Under the pieces are notes generated by a model. That model searched no databases. It was not told the DNA's origin and worked only from the letters and a program-made list of their open reading frames with translations. A stretch of 64,000 bases of DNA from Lepisosteus oculatus (Eukaryota; Chordata; Actinopteri; Semionotiformes; Lepisosteidae). This document shows positions 20,101 to 35,100 of the stretch, piece by piece. The first letter of the stretch is position 1. Every line of letters starts with the position of its first letter. The position numbers and the translations under genes are program-made. The stretch spans positions 28,718,001 through 28,782,000 of the forward strand of contig NC_090708.1 in assembly GCF_040954835.1 (NCBI RefSeq), read 5' to 3'.

Positions 20101-23100
20101 TCATTAATGGATCCACACAAATATGTGTAACATGAATCCTGGTGGAGGAATCAACACAAATAATGATTCAGACAGGACAGGATCCAGTGGTGCCAGAGGA
20201 GGGAATGTGAATTCTCCCAATGTTGTAGTATACGTTAACATATGAAACATGTTTCTGTCGCAGCAAGAGGTAAAGTTAAATACATATTTTAGCGTGATTA
20301 CCAGGTAAGAGCCTGGAATACCCAAGAAGTGGAAACCTGTGACCTAAATGGAACCTCATCTACATACTCACAAAATGTGTAAAATGTGCTTATAGTGACC
20401 AATGGAAATAGTGTATAGCATGGATTTCCCAGTCCTAGTCCTGGGGGGCTGGTGTGTCTGCAGGTTTTCAAGGTCTGTTTAAAGCAGCAGAACCTGAAGA
20501 ATTGGTAGAACCTGTTAAATTGGTCCAGTTAAGCTAGTATCCAACTAGTTTAGCCTGTTAAGAGATATTGTGGAATGAAAACCCGCAGATACACTCACCG
20601 GGACCAGGATTGGATAGCCCTGGTCTACAAGATGTCAAACACACTCTTAAAGAAAATGCAAGAAGTGAAGCATTATTATATATTGTGCTGAGAATGTTAT
20701 CTGTAACACAGTAATCTCTGTTTATAAGAATAAGAGGGACTATTTGGCCCATCTTGAAGGCTTGGCAGCTAAGTGAATCAAATGTAACCTAGAGTTTGGA
20801 CCTCAACCATTAAGCTGGGAAGAATTCCATAAAATTAGTTAAACAAGGTCTTCCCTACATAAATCCATATCTGTGTCTGTTGAATAAAAGTATGCCAAAG
20901 AGTGAGAGCTGATAAATATTCAAATTTAAATAGACAATGAGAAAGGAATGGGAGAAATATTTTTCATAAAAAATCACATGTCCTCACAAGTGTTGGTGTA
21001 TTTAATAAGTATCATTTGTCAGAAAATGAAGATTCACCACATTCATCTCATCAATCTGAATTCTTCTAAGAATTGTTTTCTTTCTTTCCGTTCCTTTCTT
21101 TCTATCTGTCAGCTAGACATGTCTGAAGCGGTGTGGAGGCTGCAGGAGCTCTGAACTCAGTGGCTCTATTCACGCTGCTGTACAGCACACTGAGTAGGGA
21201 GTGGGGGTGTCAAGCCTGGCCGCCTTGCACTCCACGCCCTGCAGGGTGTGTTTCTGTCTGTGCACAGCGGCTCAGCAGCCTCCTTTAATTTACCAAGAAG
21301 GGATGAGCATCTGCACCCAAAGTCTAGCTACCAGAGTTTTAAATAGCACCCAGCCCACCCACAAACAGCTGGCACAGCCAATAAGAGTCTTAATTAGAGG
21401 GCAGCAATATTCAGCTGATTAGGCACTAACCCAGTTTACAAGGAGGCACCAGAGCCTGCTAGTTCCCAGCTGCCCATGATGCCAATTTTCACCTTTATGC
21501 CTGGACTGGGCAGAAACTCCTTCAAGCTTTCTGCAGTCACTGTGGTTGATCAAACATCTATTTTACATAGAAGAATTAAACAGAAACCAATTTTATTATA
21601 CTAATTATTTTTGAAAGTTAAAGATTTTAAAAGGAATGAAAAAGACAAGAAATATGATATTGTTTTCTGAGTGAACACTGTCCCACAATCTCAGCTGACT
21701 GTCATACTATACACCTGAAAAAATTAAGCTTGATAGGCCCTGAAGTTGGAACTAGAATATTTAATAGATAAGACTTTAGAACAGATCTTATACAAGTATC
21801 CTGTGAAGTTCCATGATAAAAGCAGAACAAAATCTAAAAAAGCACAAATGTAAAAAAGCACTGAAAGACACAATCAAGCATAGAGAAGTGCAGTATGTTA
21901 AAACATAGTTCAAAGTGGAAAAGTCAAACTAAATTACATCTTCTAAGCAACTACTGGAAAGCTTCAACCAGACCTTACAAATGCAGTGCGGTATGCTTTC
22001 ACAAAAGCTAAGACAAAGGCTTTGTCTTCATTTGCTCTGTTAGGATCCTACAGTGCACCCTGTTTCTTGGATCTGGGCTGCTGTGGTTATCAGGGTTTTT
22101 TTCACACAGGAGTTAAAATACACTGCTGCCAAGAGTCTATTGGCCTATGCATTGTCTCATTGCTCCTTAAAGTCATACATTTTAACATAAGTAATGCTCT
22201 TCTTGGTAGTAATGCATGTCTTTCTCATTGGAGTTGCAAGCCACTTAGTGTTAAAAATGTAATTAAACATGGTGGAGAAGTTGAATGTAAAAGGAATATG
22301 TTGTTTAAAAACTGAGTGCAGCCTCATGGCTCTGACTAGTCTCTGGGATTGAACCATATCAGTCATTGCCTTGCTATGCAGACTCTTGGTGACCTATAGC
22401 AGGGCCTGGATCCCATGCAGCTATTCTCACAGAGAAGCCAATACTGGTGTTTGTGGGAGTAACATGGACCAATACTTTAGAGCGCAGGACTAAATCCCTG
22501 TTTAATAACATGGCCCAGCACCAAGCTGGATGTTTTAAGCTTGGGGAAAAATGTTTTAATGCCTTCTTTCGGTCCTTTTGAAGCTTTTCCACAAACAAAG
22601 AAACTCTTTGTGCGGCAGAAGAAGAAAAGGAAAGTACATGTTTTGGTAAAAACAACCTATTTTAGACCTGTGAGAGGAGACCTTCTATTTTTTTCACTCC
22701 ACTGAAGGTCTAACATAAATACATTGCTTTATCTACAAATACAATGCAAATACAGTACAAGTGCTTTTCCTCACTTAGATCCTTCCATTCGTTTCCCTTA
22801 AGTACCAACTCAAAGCCCAAAAGACTTGCTTTAATTGGGGTATTGGTGTTTAATGCTAACATAAGGGGCATTTTGACATGGTAATAGTAGGAGTTGCCTA
22901 GGGGGGTGTTAAGCATACATTGTGCATGGTGTCTGTTCACATTGCATATGGACTGTCTATTCAGTGTCAGAGCCCCCGTGCACAGGCCTGTCAGATTTGC
23001 TAAAGACTCTGTGCTGGCTGTGTTCTGGACAGAAAAAATAAAAGTGCCTTATGTATCTGGGTTCCCACTGGGTGCCTGGAACCACTTGACTATTCTCCCC

Positions 23101-26100
23101 ACCCAGGCTTCCCAGACACCCCAGGATGAGCTGTGCCCTTCTTTTTCTACTCATCATTTTCAAACAGGATGCCCCTTAAGTCAAACTGACACAAAGCAAA
23201 CTGAAATACAGAAATAACAAAGCCGATATAAATCCAATTTTAACCAAAAATCCAATATTATACAATCCAGGATAATACTCCTTTGCAAAATAAAAGCTCT
23301 TCTGACTTCATTCACCAACATCTGTTTTCAATTCTAGCAAATTTGCTAGTACATATATCTCTGTTGTAAAAGGCAGTAACTGTTAAAACAAAACCATCCA
23401 TGCCTGAGCTGCAGTTCTATTCTTTAGCTTGTCATTGAGATTTACTTTTGAAAACAGACCTTAAGATGGTTGCTTCTGGGAGAGAAGGCTACATATAAAA
23501 AATAAGATATTAAAAGCAGCATTGCATGATACAAATTTGCAAATATTAAAGAGTTATAAGGTGAATGTTCAGGGTCACAGAGATAGGAATGTTTCTTCTC
23601 AGGGATTATGGGAGATAATATTGGATGTTTTGGAGACTATGTGGACCTCAAAATGACTTTATCCTGGACTCTAGTATGATAACTGCAGATCCATACCACA
23701 GTACCACAGAACTTTGGTCAAGTATGATTGCGGTTACCCTTGACTTCTGCAGCTGCTCTCCTTGCTTCATAATTGGTGGTGGCCGCAATTAAACCCTGTC
23801 GCGACATCAGTCTACCACTGAAACATATAGTGATTTAAAAAAAAATATTGTGCAGTTAATCAGCAGTCTGTTTGGGAGTACAGGACAAAGCTCTCCAGTT
23901 CTGATCCTGAAAAAACCCTGTCTTTCAGGTTTTATGAATGTTTTCATTCAGTGAAGGTGGCATTAATCTTGAGCAATTAAGCTAATAAAGGTTCAATCCA
24001 GCAAATAAGAACTGGGCTACATCAATACAAATCAGACGACCACATAATAGTCCAGGAATAGAGACTCGTTTTTTTGGATGGCAATGACTAATCAGAGGTA
24101 TAGACATATAACTGTAACGTAGGGTTTTGTACTGTATTGTACTTGTTTGTGAATTCTGAATAATGTATTAAAAAAACAACATAGATTGGAGGTACACACT
24201 TCCCTATTCTATTTCCTGGGGAGGGGGGATGGAGCTGCGGTTGGCTAATCTCTAGGTAGCTCTGCATTCCTACTTCAAACCTCTAATCAGATTAACACCC
24301 TCACAATGCTGTATGGTGGGTGGCAGGCAGCGGGGTAGGAGGGGATAAGCGTTCTGTGCTGCCACACTTGCAGCGCAGTGAAATAACAGAATACTGGTAC
24401 TTGGCGGAGGCACAGTGGATAGAACTGCTGTCTTGCAGTGCCAGGGCCCTGCATTGTGAATTTGGGGTGCTATCTGCATGGAGTTTGTATGTTCTTCCCT
24501 TTGTCCATGGGGGTTTCCTCTGGGTGCTCCAGTTCTTTCCGGTGGTCCAAAAACATACTCTGGTGTATGGCTCTGGTGTGAGTATATCTTCCCTGTGATG
24601 GACTGGGATCCTGTGCCCTCCTTGTGCCTGTTGTTTACCAGAGTAAATACTCACTGGTTCCTCCGTGACCCTGAATTAGAAGAAGAAGTTAGCAAATAGA
24701 TGGATGGCACATTGGAATATAGTTTTCAGATCCCGGGCATAGCTATTCATTGAGCCAGAATTTGTCCTGTTTCTGTAGCATTAAATGAACTTAGGTGCAC
24801 AAGACTTCTGATCCCTCCTAGGAATCATCCCCAGAAATGCTGGTCCCCCCTTATACAGCTGGGTGGACGGGTGCAACTAGGATAAAGCACTTTACTGAAG
24901 GTACAACAGTGTGGACCTGAACCCACAACTAGTCACAAGACCACAGACCTACCAGCTACACTATACTGCTAATAGTGTACTAATAAATACTGTACTAGTA
25001 CACCTCTTAAACTCAACACTTCAGTTTTCAGTAGGCATACAAGCATGTCAATACCATATATTGCAGTGTACTGTACCACATTCAGTTCCGTTTTAATCCA
25101 GGTTGTAATAACTCTGTTAATATTGCTGGTTTTTACATACTTTTTGCTGCACATAAAGGATCCCATATTATGTTTGTAGATACTGTATAAATACCTAAAA
25201 CTGATTGAGCACATCTGATTTATCACCAGCTCATTCTCTGTTACCGACTGTTTAAAGCAGGGACCTGGGTGGGTATGAATGGAGAATATACAGTCACAAA
25301 CATATGCACTGCCACTCATTTGAACAACATATTCATTAATTCATCCATGTATATCCAAATAGGTATTACAAATTACACCCAGATCAATTAATTTAATTTA
25401 GACAAGAGGTGCCAATGCTTTTGACTGTACTTGTAGCTGATAATGTTCTTCCTCTGAGCCACTGACAGAAAAACACAAACAGCATAGACAGGTTTACCAT
25501 ATAGCACACATTCTCACATTAGCTACTGGAGACATTACAAACACAAGCTGTTTATCTTCAGAAGGAGTTGAAGTACCTGGTGATCTGAAACATTTTGCTA
25601 ATGAGATAATTAATCGATCAATCAGCTCTATTTTTACTGCATCAACTGAATCCGTCTTTATCTGAAGTACATTCTTAAAGCGCTTTGTAAAGTCAGGTGA
25701 CTAAAGGTTTCATTTATTTTCTTAATCCAAAGTAAATAAATTTTCAAAAAAATAAAGTATATTTACTATATATGTTTATACATGATTATTTTGCAGACTT
25801 CCAGCTTGAGCTCATTCTGTGCTATTGAGAGGGATGGAGGTTAGTGTATCGGGTCCATGTTTCAAGACTGGAGATAATGCTTATTAGTACAATGAGCCCT
25901 TCCCAGCACCCTCACAGATGAGTCGGTCTTTAGGATTGCACAGCTCTCTGCTCCCCACAACTCCCTGTCACTCCATGCTCATAATATCCTTCCAATATTG
26001 TTTCTATCCAAGCCAATCATGAGAAGTTTCAATAATGCACATTACTTTAAGTTCAACTGGTACTGCCTTTCTGGTCTGTAAGACCGAGTTGTCATTCTGT

Positions 26101-29100
26101 GATATTTCCACTAGAGGGCAGAGTGTCACCTCCTTCATGAGTAAGCAGGTTTGTGAGAATGGATGGATGTGTTTAAGGGCTGAAGGTACTTCTGGGCTTT
26201 TTTTTAAATCTACTTCATCCCAGAGCATTTGTGGGATTTTATATTCGTGGCACTTAAAATAAGGATAGTTATAGGAAACAGAGAACACTTTATTTCCCCC
26301 ATTTGACATGTTTCATGATTACACCATGCTAAAAATGCATCCATCCATTTTCTATCCACTCCATCCAATTCAGGTTCATGGAGAGCCGCAGCCTATCCTG
26401 CAAGCAAGGGTAAGCCCTGGATGGGACACTAGTTGATCTAATGACACAAACATGCAAACACTCACACCAAGGCCAGTTTTCTCAGAAGCCAATTGATATA
26501 CATATATACTGTGTCTTTTCATTGTAATAAGAAACTGGAGCACCTGGAGGAAACTCACATGAACACAGGGAGAACATACAAACTCCACGTAGATAACACC
26601 CCAGGTCCGGAATTGAGCACTACACAACCGTCCCAACAATGATAAAAATCCACTTGCAAAAATCTCCTTTTGATAAAAACTCCTTCATTATTCATATGAG
26701 TTTCTAAGTAACATGTGCGACTGAATGAAGAAAAACCAGACCTTACTACACATTTGCATTAAAGCAGTACTCTTTGATTAAAAGGCACAATGGAATTGCT
26801 CCTTTTAGAAAAACGAAAATCACAGCAAAGAAGCATACCAAAGAAGCAAAGAATAAGCAAAGAAGAGAGGGGTAGTGAAATAAAGCTACTGCATATGAAA
26901 ACAGCACTGTAATGGTAACAGGACAGAAAAATGGTTTTAAACTCCTGTTTAAATAAACTTTCTATTTTGATTTGAAGCAGCACTTAACAGAAAGAATCAA
27001 GTTTAAAGCGCGATGAGCAGAACTGATCATTACAAAATGCTACTAAACAAAACAAGTCTCTAGAACACTACAGAACATTACAGAACAGTACTCACCGTGG
27101 CATTCCTCTTTCTGCTGGGTACAGGGAGTCTATTGTCAGAAGCCCCCAACCCCAGTGTGTGGGCACAGGAACCACAGATTCCAACACTGTGCTTCAGCCA
27201 GTGGATGACTGCACTGGCAGGCTCAGCACCAGCTAGAACCGGCCTCACCAAAACAGCACAACAGAGAAGAGGACATGACTTTTCAGCCCCATGTTGTACA
27301 CTTTCTCTTGTGTTATTCTCCAATAAAACTTCAAGCTCAAGTTGCTAACTGAACTGTAGCTTCTACAGTATGTATAGGCTTCTATGTATGGGCTGCTTTG
27401 CATTGCATAATTTGAATGATTGTGAAGCCAGTCCTCCAGAAGTTAAGTTTTGTTTTTTATATTTATTTTTTTCCCTTTTTCTAAAAAAAGAACAGTCAAT
27501 AGTACTGTCAACTTTTACTTCATTGATTAGAAAGAAACCCTAAGCTTTACTCTCTTCCCTAGTGGTGAAATGAGGTTCTCAGTCATTTAATGGAGGTAAC
27601 ATAATTTAAAGTGCTTGTCAGAAGGAGGATGACCAGCTTTTCTCACAAAAGAAAAGAACACAATTTAAAAGAGCAACATCCAAATGACTTCTCTATTGGT
27701 GCGCAATTCTGTCACAAGGAGCTGGTAGGTCATTGTCTTTGGAGCTGTGGTGCCCTGAATAGCTTCACATGCATCCACCCACACACCCCTAACCCCTCCC
27801 TTCAGCCACCTCTGTCTGCTCTGGCCTTGCAGATGTCCCCGGACAGCCTGCAATGGCTTTAGAATGCAAACCGCCTCCCTCTCAAAGCCACTGGGCTGCT
27901 GGGCACAAACAGCCACTGTCCGCTAGCCAACCAGCCACTATGGCCTGGTTTGATTTAGCAGGAAAGAAGTTTGGATTCCCAGAAATTGAGCTCTTTGTAA
28001 AGGTAAGATTTTATATTCATGCAGCATTGTTTTTTTTTTCAGATGGCCCTTGTTATTGTGCTATAATTGCTCTTGAGTTCTGTGCTGTATAGTATTCTTT
28101 TATACGTCTTCTGTGAAGAAGTAAATAAGTGGTTCTAGGAGTCTGTGTGAGAGGCAAATAAACTCATGTGTTTGTGTCAGAAAGCATTGTCGGTCACAGG
28201 TGATTTTCTTTGTCCTGTCACTCTGATGCGTCACCCAGGTCTCTGTCTGTGTCAGAATTTTTTTGTTTCTGAATTCTGTTTCTGCCTATCCATCTTTCAA
28301 CTACTGTTTGTACTGTTCAGTTAGCCAGGAATGTCTGCATCCTCTCCACTCACCCGTTCCTTACACCTTGCTGAGTCTGTGTGCAGTGAGCGGCTAATCA
28401 AGTCTATCAGAATGTTTGCATTAACCCTCCCTCCCCTTTTTCTCTTTCTAGGCTGGCAGTGATGGGGAGAGCATCGGGAACTGCCCCTTCTCCCAGCGTC
28501 TCTTCATGATCCTCTGGTTGAAAGGTGTCATTTTCAATGTCACAACTGTCGACCTGAAGAGGTGAGAGCCTGTCTGGTTGGATGACCTATTGACATTGCA
28601 GCCCTCATTGCAGGCTCAACCACTTAAGTCCTTAAGTCTGACATTTTGCTTTTTGTTAGAAAATTCTGTTCCAGCTCAGCTCTCAGTTACAGAATTGAAG
28701 ACTTAATTTACTTAATATTGATATTAATAAGAGCTGTTTGACTGTTTTCAGCTTTTAAACATTTTGGAGGTAATCTTTAACAATTTTATTTCATATGTAC
28801 AATAAAATAAAAAAAGAAACAAGTATTTCTTTTTTCAATCAAAGGTTTGATATAATACATTTTCATATTGCATTTCAAAAGTAGAACAAAATCCATACTT
28901 TTTTACTTAGGTAAGTTGACTGTAATGAATACCAGCAAGTCTGTGGTTCTTCAGGGCCAGGATTGGAAAACCCTGTCCTAGAGATCTCAAAATGGTTCTG
29001 TTAATTTCTTCTGTTGATTTAGAAAGGGACTTTCCCTGTCCCAGATACCAGTATGGCTGTAATTGCTAGATGAAGGGGAATAACTGCCCCATTTGAGTGG

Positions 29101-32100
29101 AGATCAGATGGCCAGAGCAGTTCTCAGGCATGGAATGTCCACAAACTGAGCAGGAGCTTGTGTTATCATGTTACAATTGAAGTTACAATACCTCAGGTAG
29201 TGTGAATTACAGCTTTATAACCCATCTTCACCACTGGATTCCTCTTTTACTAATTGAAACCTATGGGGTATTAGGTGTTGAAAGAACTTAAACTAATTTT
29301 CCATGTTGGTAGAACTATTTAAGTAATCATCAGTATCTGTCAATCTAGTGCACTGTTATTAAATAATTAGTAAACATTGTAGATGCAGCAAATTAACAAG
29401 AAGAGGCTACTTATTATATTGACACATTATTTATCTAGACAATATGGGGAAGCATTAGAAAGGAAAAAATGTTATGTAGTTAAAAGTGTAGAATTCAAAT
29501 CAAGGAATATTATATTAAATTTGTGTAATCCACTAGTTAGAATATAGTGTGCAATTTTGGTCACCTGATTATAGAACACATGCTGCTGTTCTGGAATCAG
29601 TAGAGAAAAGAGTTAAACAGATACATTCCAAGGATTAAGGAAATGTCATACACTGACAGGCTGAAGGAACTTTTATGACAGGACCTGATAAAAACGTTCA
29701 AAATCTTCAAAGGCATTGACAAAGTCAGCCCAACAGATTTCTTCAGAATGAATGAAACATGAACCAAATATCACATGTGGAAACTACATGGAAGTGCATT
29801 TAAAACTGAGAACAGGAGGTACTTCTTTACACAAAGAGTTGTGGGAGTATGGAAAAAGCTATGTGGCCATGTTGTTAAAGCCAATACCCTGGCTTCATTC
29901 AAGAAACAACTGGATTTCATAAGCGTCCAAATAAACCAAATAGGCCAAATGGCCTCCTTCTGTATATAACCTTTCTTCTGTTCTTGTATCTGAGCTAGTT
30001 TTCAGTTCAAACATGTGTGCTCTACAATGTGTATCTCGCGGGAAGATTGCAGACCCTCGTAGGTCTTAAGAGTCACTGTTACACAAAAAGCTAAGAGGTC
30101 CTGCCAACTGAAACTACCTGACATAGGATTGGAGGTCACAATCTGCTAATGAAACAAGGCTCCAATCTACAACATGTACAGTAGAACTCAATCTGCATTC
30201 TGAACGAGTGCATTTTGATTGGTTGAACCATTGGGGAACACTGCAAAAAAGTATGTTTTAACCCAAATTCATTGTGGTTTTATACAGCTTTTCCTCCCAC
30301 GTGATTATTATAGGCTGGTCAGATTGTGAAAATCCACAGAGGAATTTTAAACAGGAACCTGGGATTGACATTCCTGTTATTATGAATAGACTACAGCACA
30401 GTGTCTCCAATCACTATATTGGTTTGGTTTTAATTTCTGGTCCAGGGGGAAGAGCACCACCTACTGGACCACCAACTTCAATAAATAATTGTAAAAAACT
30501 GTAGGAGATGGAGAATTTAGACACTGTGTAACTTTATATATACAGTATGTATGTTGATCAGAGTCCCTAAATGTTGAAGAGATGACCACTATGTGTCTCT
30601 GATAGGAAGCCAGCTGACCTACAGGACCTGGCTCCTGGGACCAACCCTCCATTTGTGACTTTTAATGGAGAGGTGAAGACTGATGTTAACAAAATCGAGG
30701 AGTTCTTGGAGGAGAAACTGGTGCCTCCACGGTATTACTCTCTTTTCTTCTGTCTTTTTCTCACATATCAATATGCTTAATTTCCTTCTCTCGCTGTCAA
30801 TCTGTCTTTCTTCTTTTCTTTCTAGATTTTAATGTGTCAAGACATTTTAACTAATTATTCTCCTGAGAAGAAGAATTTCATCTTGTTTGTTTAATTATTT
30901 ATAGATACCCAAAGCTGGCAGCAAAGCACCCAGAGTCCAATTCAGCAGGGAATGATGTCTTTGCGAAGTTCTCTGCCTACATCAAGAACACCAGGAAAGA
31001 TGCCAATGACAGTAAGAGTCTGTTATTAGGTCTTGGTCATCTGAACCAGGCAAGTCAGCTGTACTCCAGGGCTGGACACTGGTGTTGTGAGGTTCTGATC
31101 TTCTGAACCTGGCAGGACAGCTGTGCTCCAGGGCTGTAGTCTGTGATTGTTCAACCTGCAATGTCCTCTGGTTTTCCCCAAGGTCTCAATTAACTTATAG
31201 ATCTCATTATTGGCTGAAGTTTTATAATAGATTGGAATAGACTTGTAATCTATGAAAGTGGATCTTTTAAAAACACCTGCTCGATTCATACTGTAATAGC
31301 AATAAAACAATTGAAGCTTCGATAATAATACTATTGTTTATTTCAACAGGATAAGACCAAATTAATGTGCTGGTGTCTTCAGCACACTGAAACAGTTTGA
31401 CCAATGCAGTGAGTGAGGTTTTGTGAAAAACAGAAATACTCCTTCATTGACCTTCATCAGAAGAAGAGTAAAAGACATTGGTTCATTTCATTAATGCCAT
31501 AGTGGTTGAATAGTTTGGTTGTAAACCAGACTGAAATGGTGATAATAAATTAAACTCCTTAAGATAATCAGACATTTGGGAATTTATTTGGCCATGTATT
31601 AATTTTTCAAAAATATTCATGATTATACATATTACTGATATCTTTATTTAGTTCTTTCTGTTACAGTGGGCAGTTTCAGCTCAGAGTTGACGCAAGCATG
31701 GTGAAGTTTCTGTAGTTCTGTAGAATTGTACAAATCATCAGTACAATTGGCTGCCAGTAGAGGGCAGATGATAACCAATGACCTTCTCCACAAAGCAAAC
31801 GACACACTGCAGTTTGGCTTTGGAGTGAGCACATGTGTTGCCAAACTGGGGTGAGTTTCCCCGAAAATGATTAATCTTAGAGACTAACAAGCAACTTTAC
31901 AATGTACGTACGTACGAGCTACTTTTATTATATGGTGTCGGTTTTGGTCCTTCAGTAGGATGAAATAAAGTTGTGAAAAGGATTATGAAGTAAACTTGAC
32001 ATCATAATTTAACAACCATTTAAGTGAAAGCGTATAGATACTGTAGGCACAAAATGGGACCCTTATTGTTTTTAAGAGAAAATAAAATAAACGACTGACA

Positions 32101-35100
32101 TGCCGTAAAAGAAAACCAAGATCAACTGCGTGGACAGTGTATGCGTCCTGCACGACGTCTTTGATTTAAAGCAATATTTTTTGGCACACTGACATTGTTA
32201 AGAATCACAGTGTTTCAGGAGAAAAAAATGTTATTATTTATAGTTATTGGGTGTATTGGAACTCAATGGAAAAATTAACTACTATGCTTGGCATGTGTCA
32301 CTCAACAAATACAGGACCTATAATCAAATTTAAAAACAAGTAGGTCTAAGCTTTACTATCAACAATCACGACAGAACATAAAACGGTATTCAAACTTTAA
32401 ATATTGTATCGACCGCGGGTTTCTGTATGGAATGGAGCAGGCGTGGGACTCAGGGAATGGGGTTGAACAACACATTTATTAACTCGAATCGGGAAAGGTA
32501 CACACACAGGGACGGGGGTTACAGCGCTGCACCTACACTAACACACACACGAAGGAAAGAGACAGTATCTCAGCCTCCATCCCACTATAGTCCGGTAGTC
32601 CCCAGGTGCTGTTTTCAGCCCGCCTTGCGTACCCATGGCTAAAGAGCCCTGCGTGGCGCTACATTATAAATACATGTTAGGCCCAATGATTTAACTTAAT
32701 GCATTGCTGCATTTCATCCTGAAAATAATATCATCTAGTCAAGTATAAAACTTAGCCTTTCTTTTTAATTAAGTGTATTGTAACGGATTGGGGTTCTCTG
32801 GGCATATGCCCTCACAGCTCCCAAACAGTAGAGAAAAAAATACAGATAAAAGAAAGAAAACATAAATAGAACAAAAAACAATTAACTGCCAACGGTAATG
32901 AGGTAAATATTTATGTAACCAAATTATATTTTTACATATATCAAATGTTTTCCTTGCTTTGGCATTTTTCACGTTCTTTATGGAATTTAAATACAATTTA
33001 AACCCCACTTCAAAAGTACTAAAAGAGGGAGTATTATTAAAACATTTGACTTATGAATATGAAATTTACCCAAGATTGTTACGATCCCTGCCTCCCGGCA
33101 ACGGAGGAGGCAGAAGTAGGCGTAGCCCCTATCCATCAGTTCACCTATCAGTTTTCCCATTCACCACCACACCCCCGTCTCATCCTACTTAAACACCTGT
33201 CCTTCCCTACCTCGTTGCTCAGTATTGGTTTTCCCTTTCGAGCTTCCTGGTTGCGCTACTTCTACTCTGTGTTCGTCTTGGCTTTCGGTTTGCGGTTTTT
33301 CCCTTTGGACTTCAGCTTTTCGGATCTCGGCTTGGATTGGTTACTTTCGCTCTGTTTTGGATCACTGGCTACCCCTGGATTCTCGGATTGCTCTACGGAC
33401 TACGACTTCGGATCTCGCTTCAGCTTCGGTACTCGTTCCCTTTCGGATATCTGGCTTCCCCTGGACTCTCGGCTTGTTCCTACGATTACGGTTTGCTTTC
33501 GGATTACGACTTAGTTTTGTTCGCTCCTGCAAGTGGGTTCACTTACTGGTTCGGTCCCTATTACCGAACCCATAACAGAATACTGAGCCATTTAACATGG
33601 ACCCAGCGGAGCAAGAGGAGATTCGCTCGGCGTTGGATCAGCACGGACAAGCCTTACTCCAGCTCCAGGCTTCTGTCCAACAGATCTCTGCGCACCTGTC
33701 TGCAATGCCGCCCATCGGCAATCGAGGAAGCAACGCTGGAGCTGCCGCTTCGGCTCCGCCTCCGCCAGCTCCTACACCTGCCCCTCGACCTCTTCCACTA
33801 ACTCCACCTGACAGGTTTGACGGCGACCCTATGAAATGTCGGGGCTTCTTAGAACAGTGTGTGCTGGTTCTCAGGCTTCACCCGGAGACTTTTTTTTCTC
33901 CTCAGGACAAGATCGCCTTCATAATTTCACGGCTAACCGGCCGCGCTTTGGAATGGGCTACTGCTCTGCTTGATCGCGGGGCTCCTTAAATTCAGGATTA
34001 TGATTTTTTTTTAGAAAAATTTAAGGGGGTTTTTTGTCGTCCCATAGTTGGCCAAGACTCTGCCTTCCGCCTCTCCTCCATCCACCAAGGCCGTCGGTCT
34101 GTAGATGATTATGCTATAGATTTTCAAGTAGAAGCAGCGGAGACTCACTGGAACGATGAGGTCCTTATTTTTCTTTTCCTTATTTTTCTTTTCTCAGTGA
34201 AGAAATTAAGGACCATCTGGTAAATATGCCGCAATTGGGCAATACCTTGGAGGAAGTTATTTCACAGGTATTGCAATTAGAACTCAGAATTCGCCATAGG
34301 AGTGCTGAGAGATCTTGGTCCCCTATATTAGAGGCTCCTCGGCTATCACCTTTCAGATCTGCCGACTCAGAACAACCTATGGAAATAGCCCGCACCCGGG
34401 TAACCCCTGAAGAACGAGAGAGGCGCCAACGAGAGGGTCGCTGCCTGTACTGTGGGAAATTTGGACACTTTAAAGCGGCCTGCCCTGCTGCATACTCATC
34501 CTTGAAGCGCCGCCCACCTTCTCAGTATCCTAAAGTGAGTGAGAATACTCAATTCCCTCACCTTTCCTCAGGATTTTTTATTTGTTCTACACTATTCTGG
34601 GGTAATGAAAGGAGACCTCTTCTTGCTTTTATAGACTCAGGGGCGGCGGGTAACTTTATAGACGCCGCCATCGCTCGAGCTTGGAAACTACCCTTGACCC
34701 TGGTGTCTACCCCTCTTCGTGTCCAGTCTATTGATGGCTCCCCTGTATCTCCAGGACTTATTAGGTGCCAAACGGAAATTATAAGCCTGCAGATAGGCGC
34801 CACCCATGTGGAAGACATCTGGTTTTATCTCCTTGAGACCCCAACACATCCTCTGGTGCTAGGCTTTCCTTGGCTACAGCAGCATGACCCACACATTTCT
34901 TGGTCCCGTAAAGAGATAGTAGCTTGGGGACCCAGATGTATTAGAAAATGCTGTCGCCTACCCGTGAAGATTGCACTCATGGCGACGTCCCCTTCAGGGG
35001 TTCCTACCATACCCCCTCAATACTCTGATCTACAGGAAGCCTTTAATGAGCAGGAGGCCTTGGCCCTCCCCCCTCATCGACCTTACGATTGTGCCATTGA

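Larger units (their letters stand above)
17182..27939 (+). other. clic6: clic6 intron between alternative first exons
   Basis: 10.8 kb without a supported gene. It contains a Penelope-end fragment (17370-17455), SINE copies near 19263, 24404 and 26338, and a short inverted-repeat element at 20427-20625. The remainder is AT-rich with no recognisable exon. Open frames on both strands at 27078-27348 look ordered but have no ATG-led plus-strand frame and no known family. Confidence 0.6.

Noticed and set aside
27853..27939. Start of the short clic6 form at the upstream in-frame ATG
   Set aside because: Usable in principle, but the 29 added residues have no CLIC likeness, and the downstream ATG has a better context and gives the usual family length.
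33053..33801. Open frames of 116-154 codons in the E1 LTR and early gag
   Set aside because: They span the 5' LTR in alternative frames and recur in the 3' LTR. LTR composition explains them.
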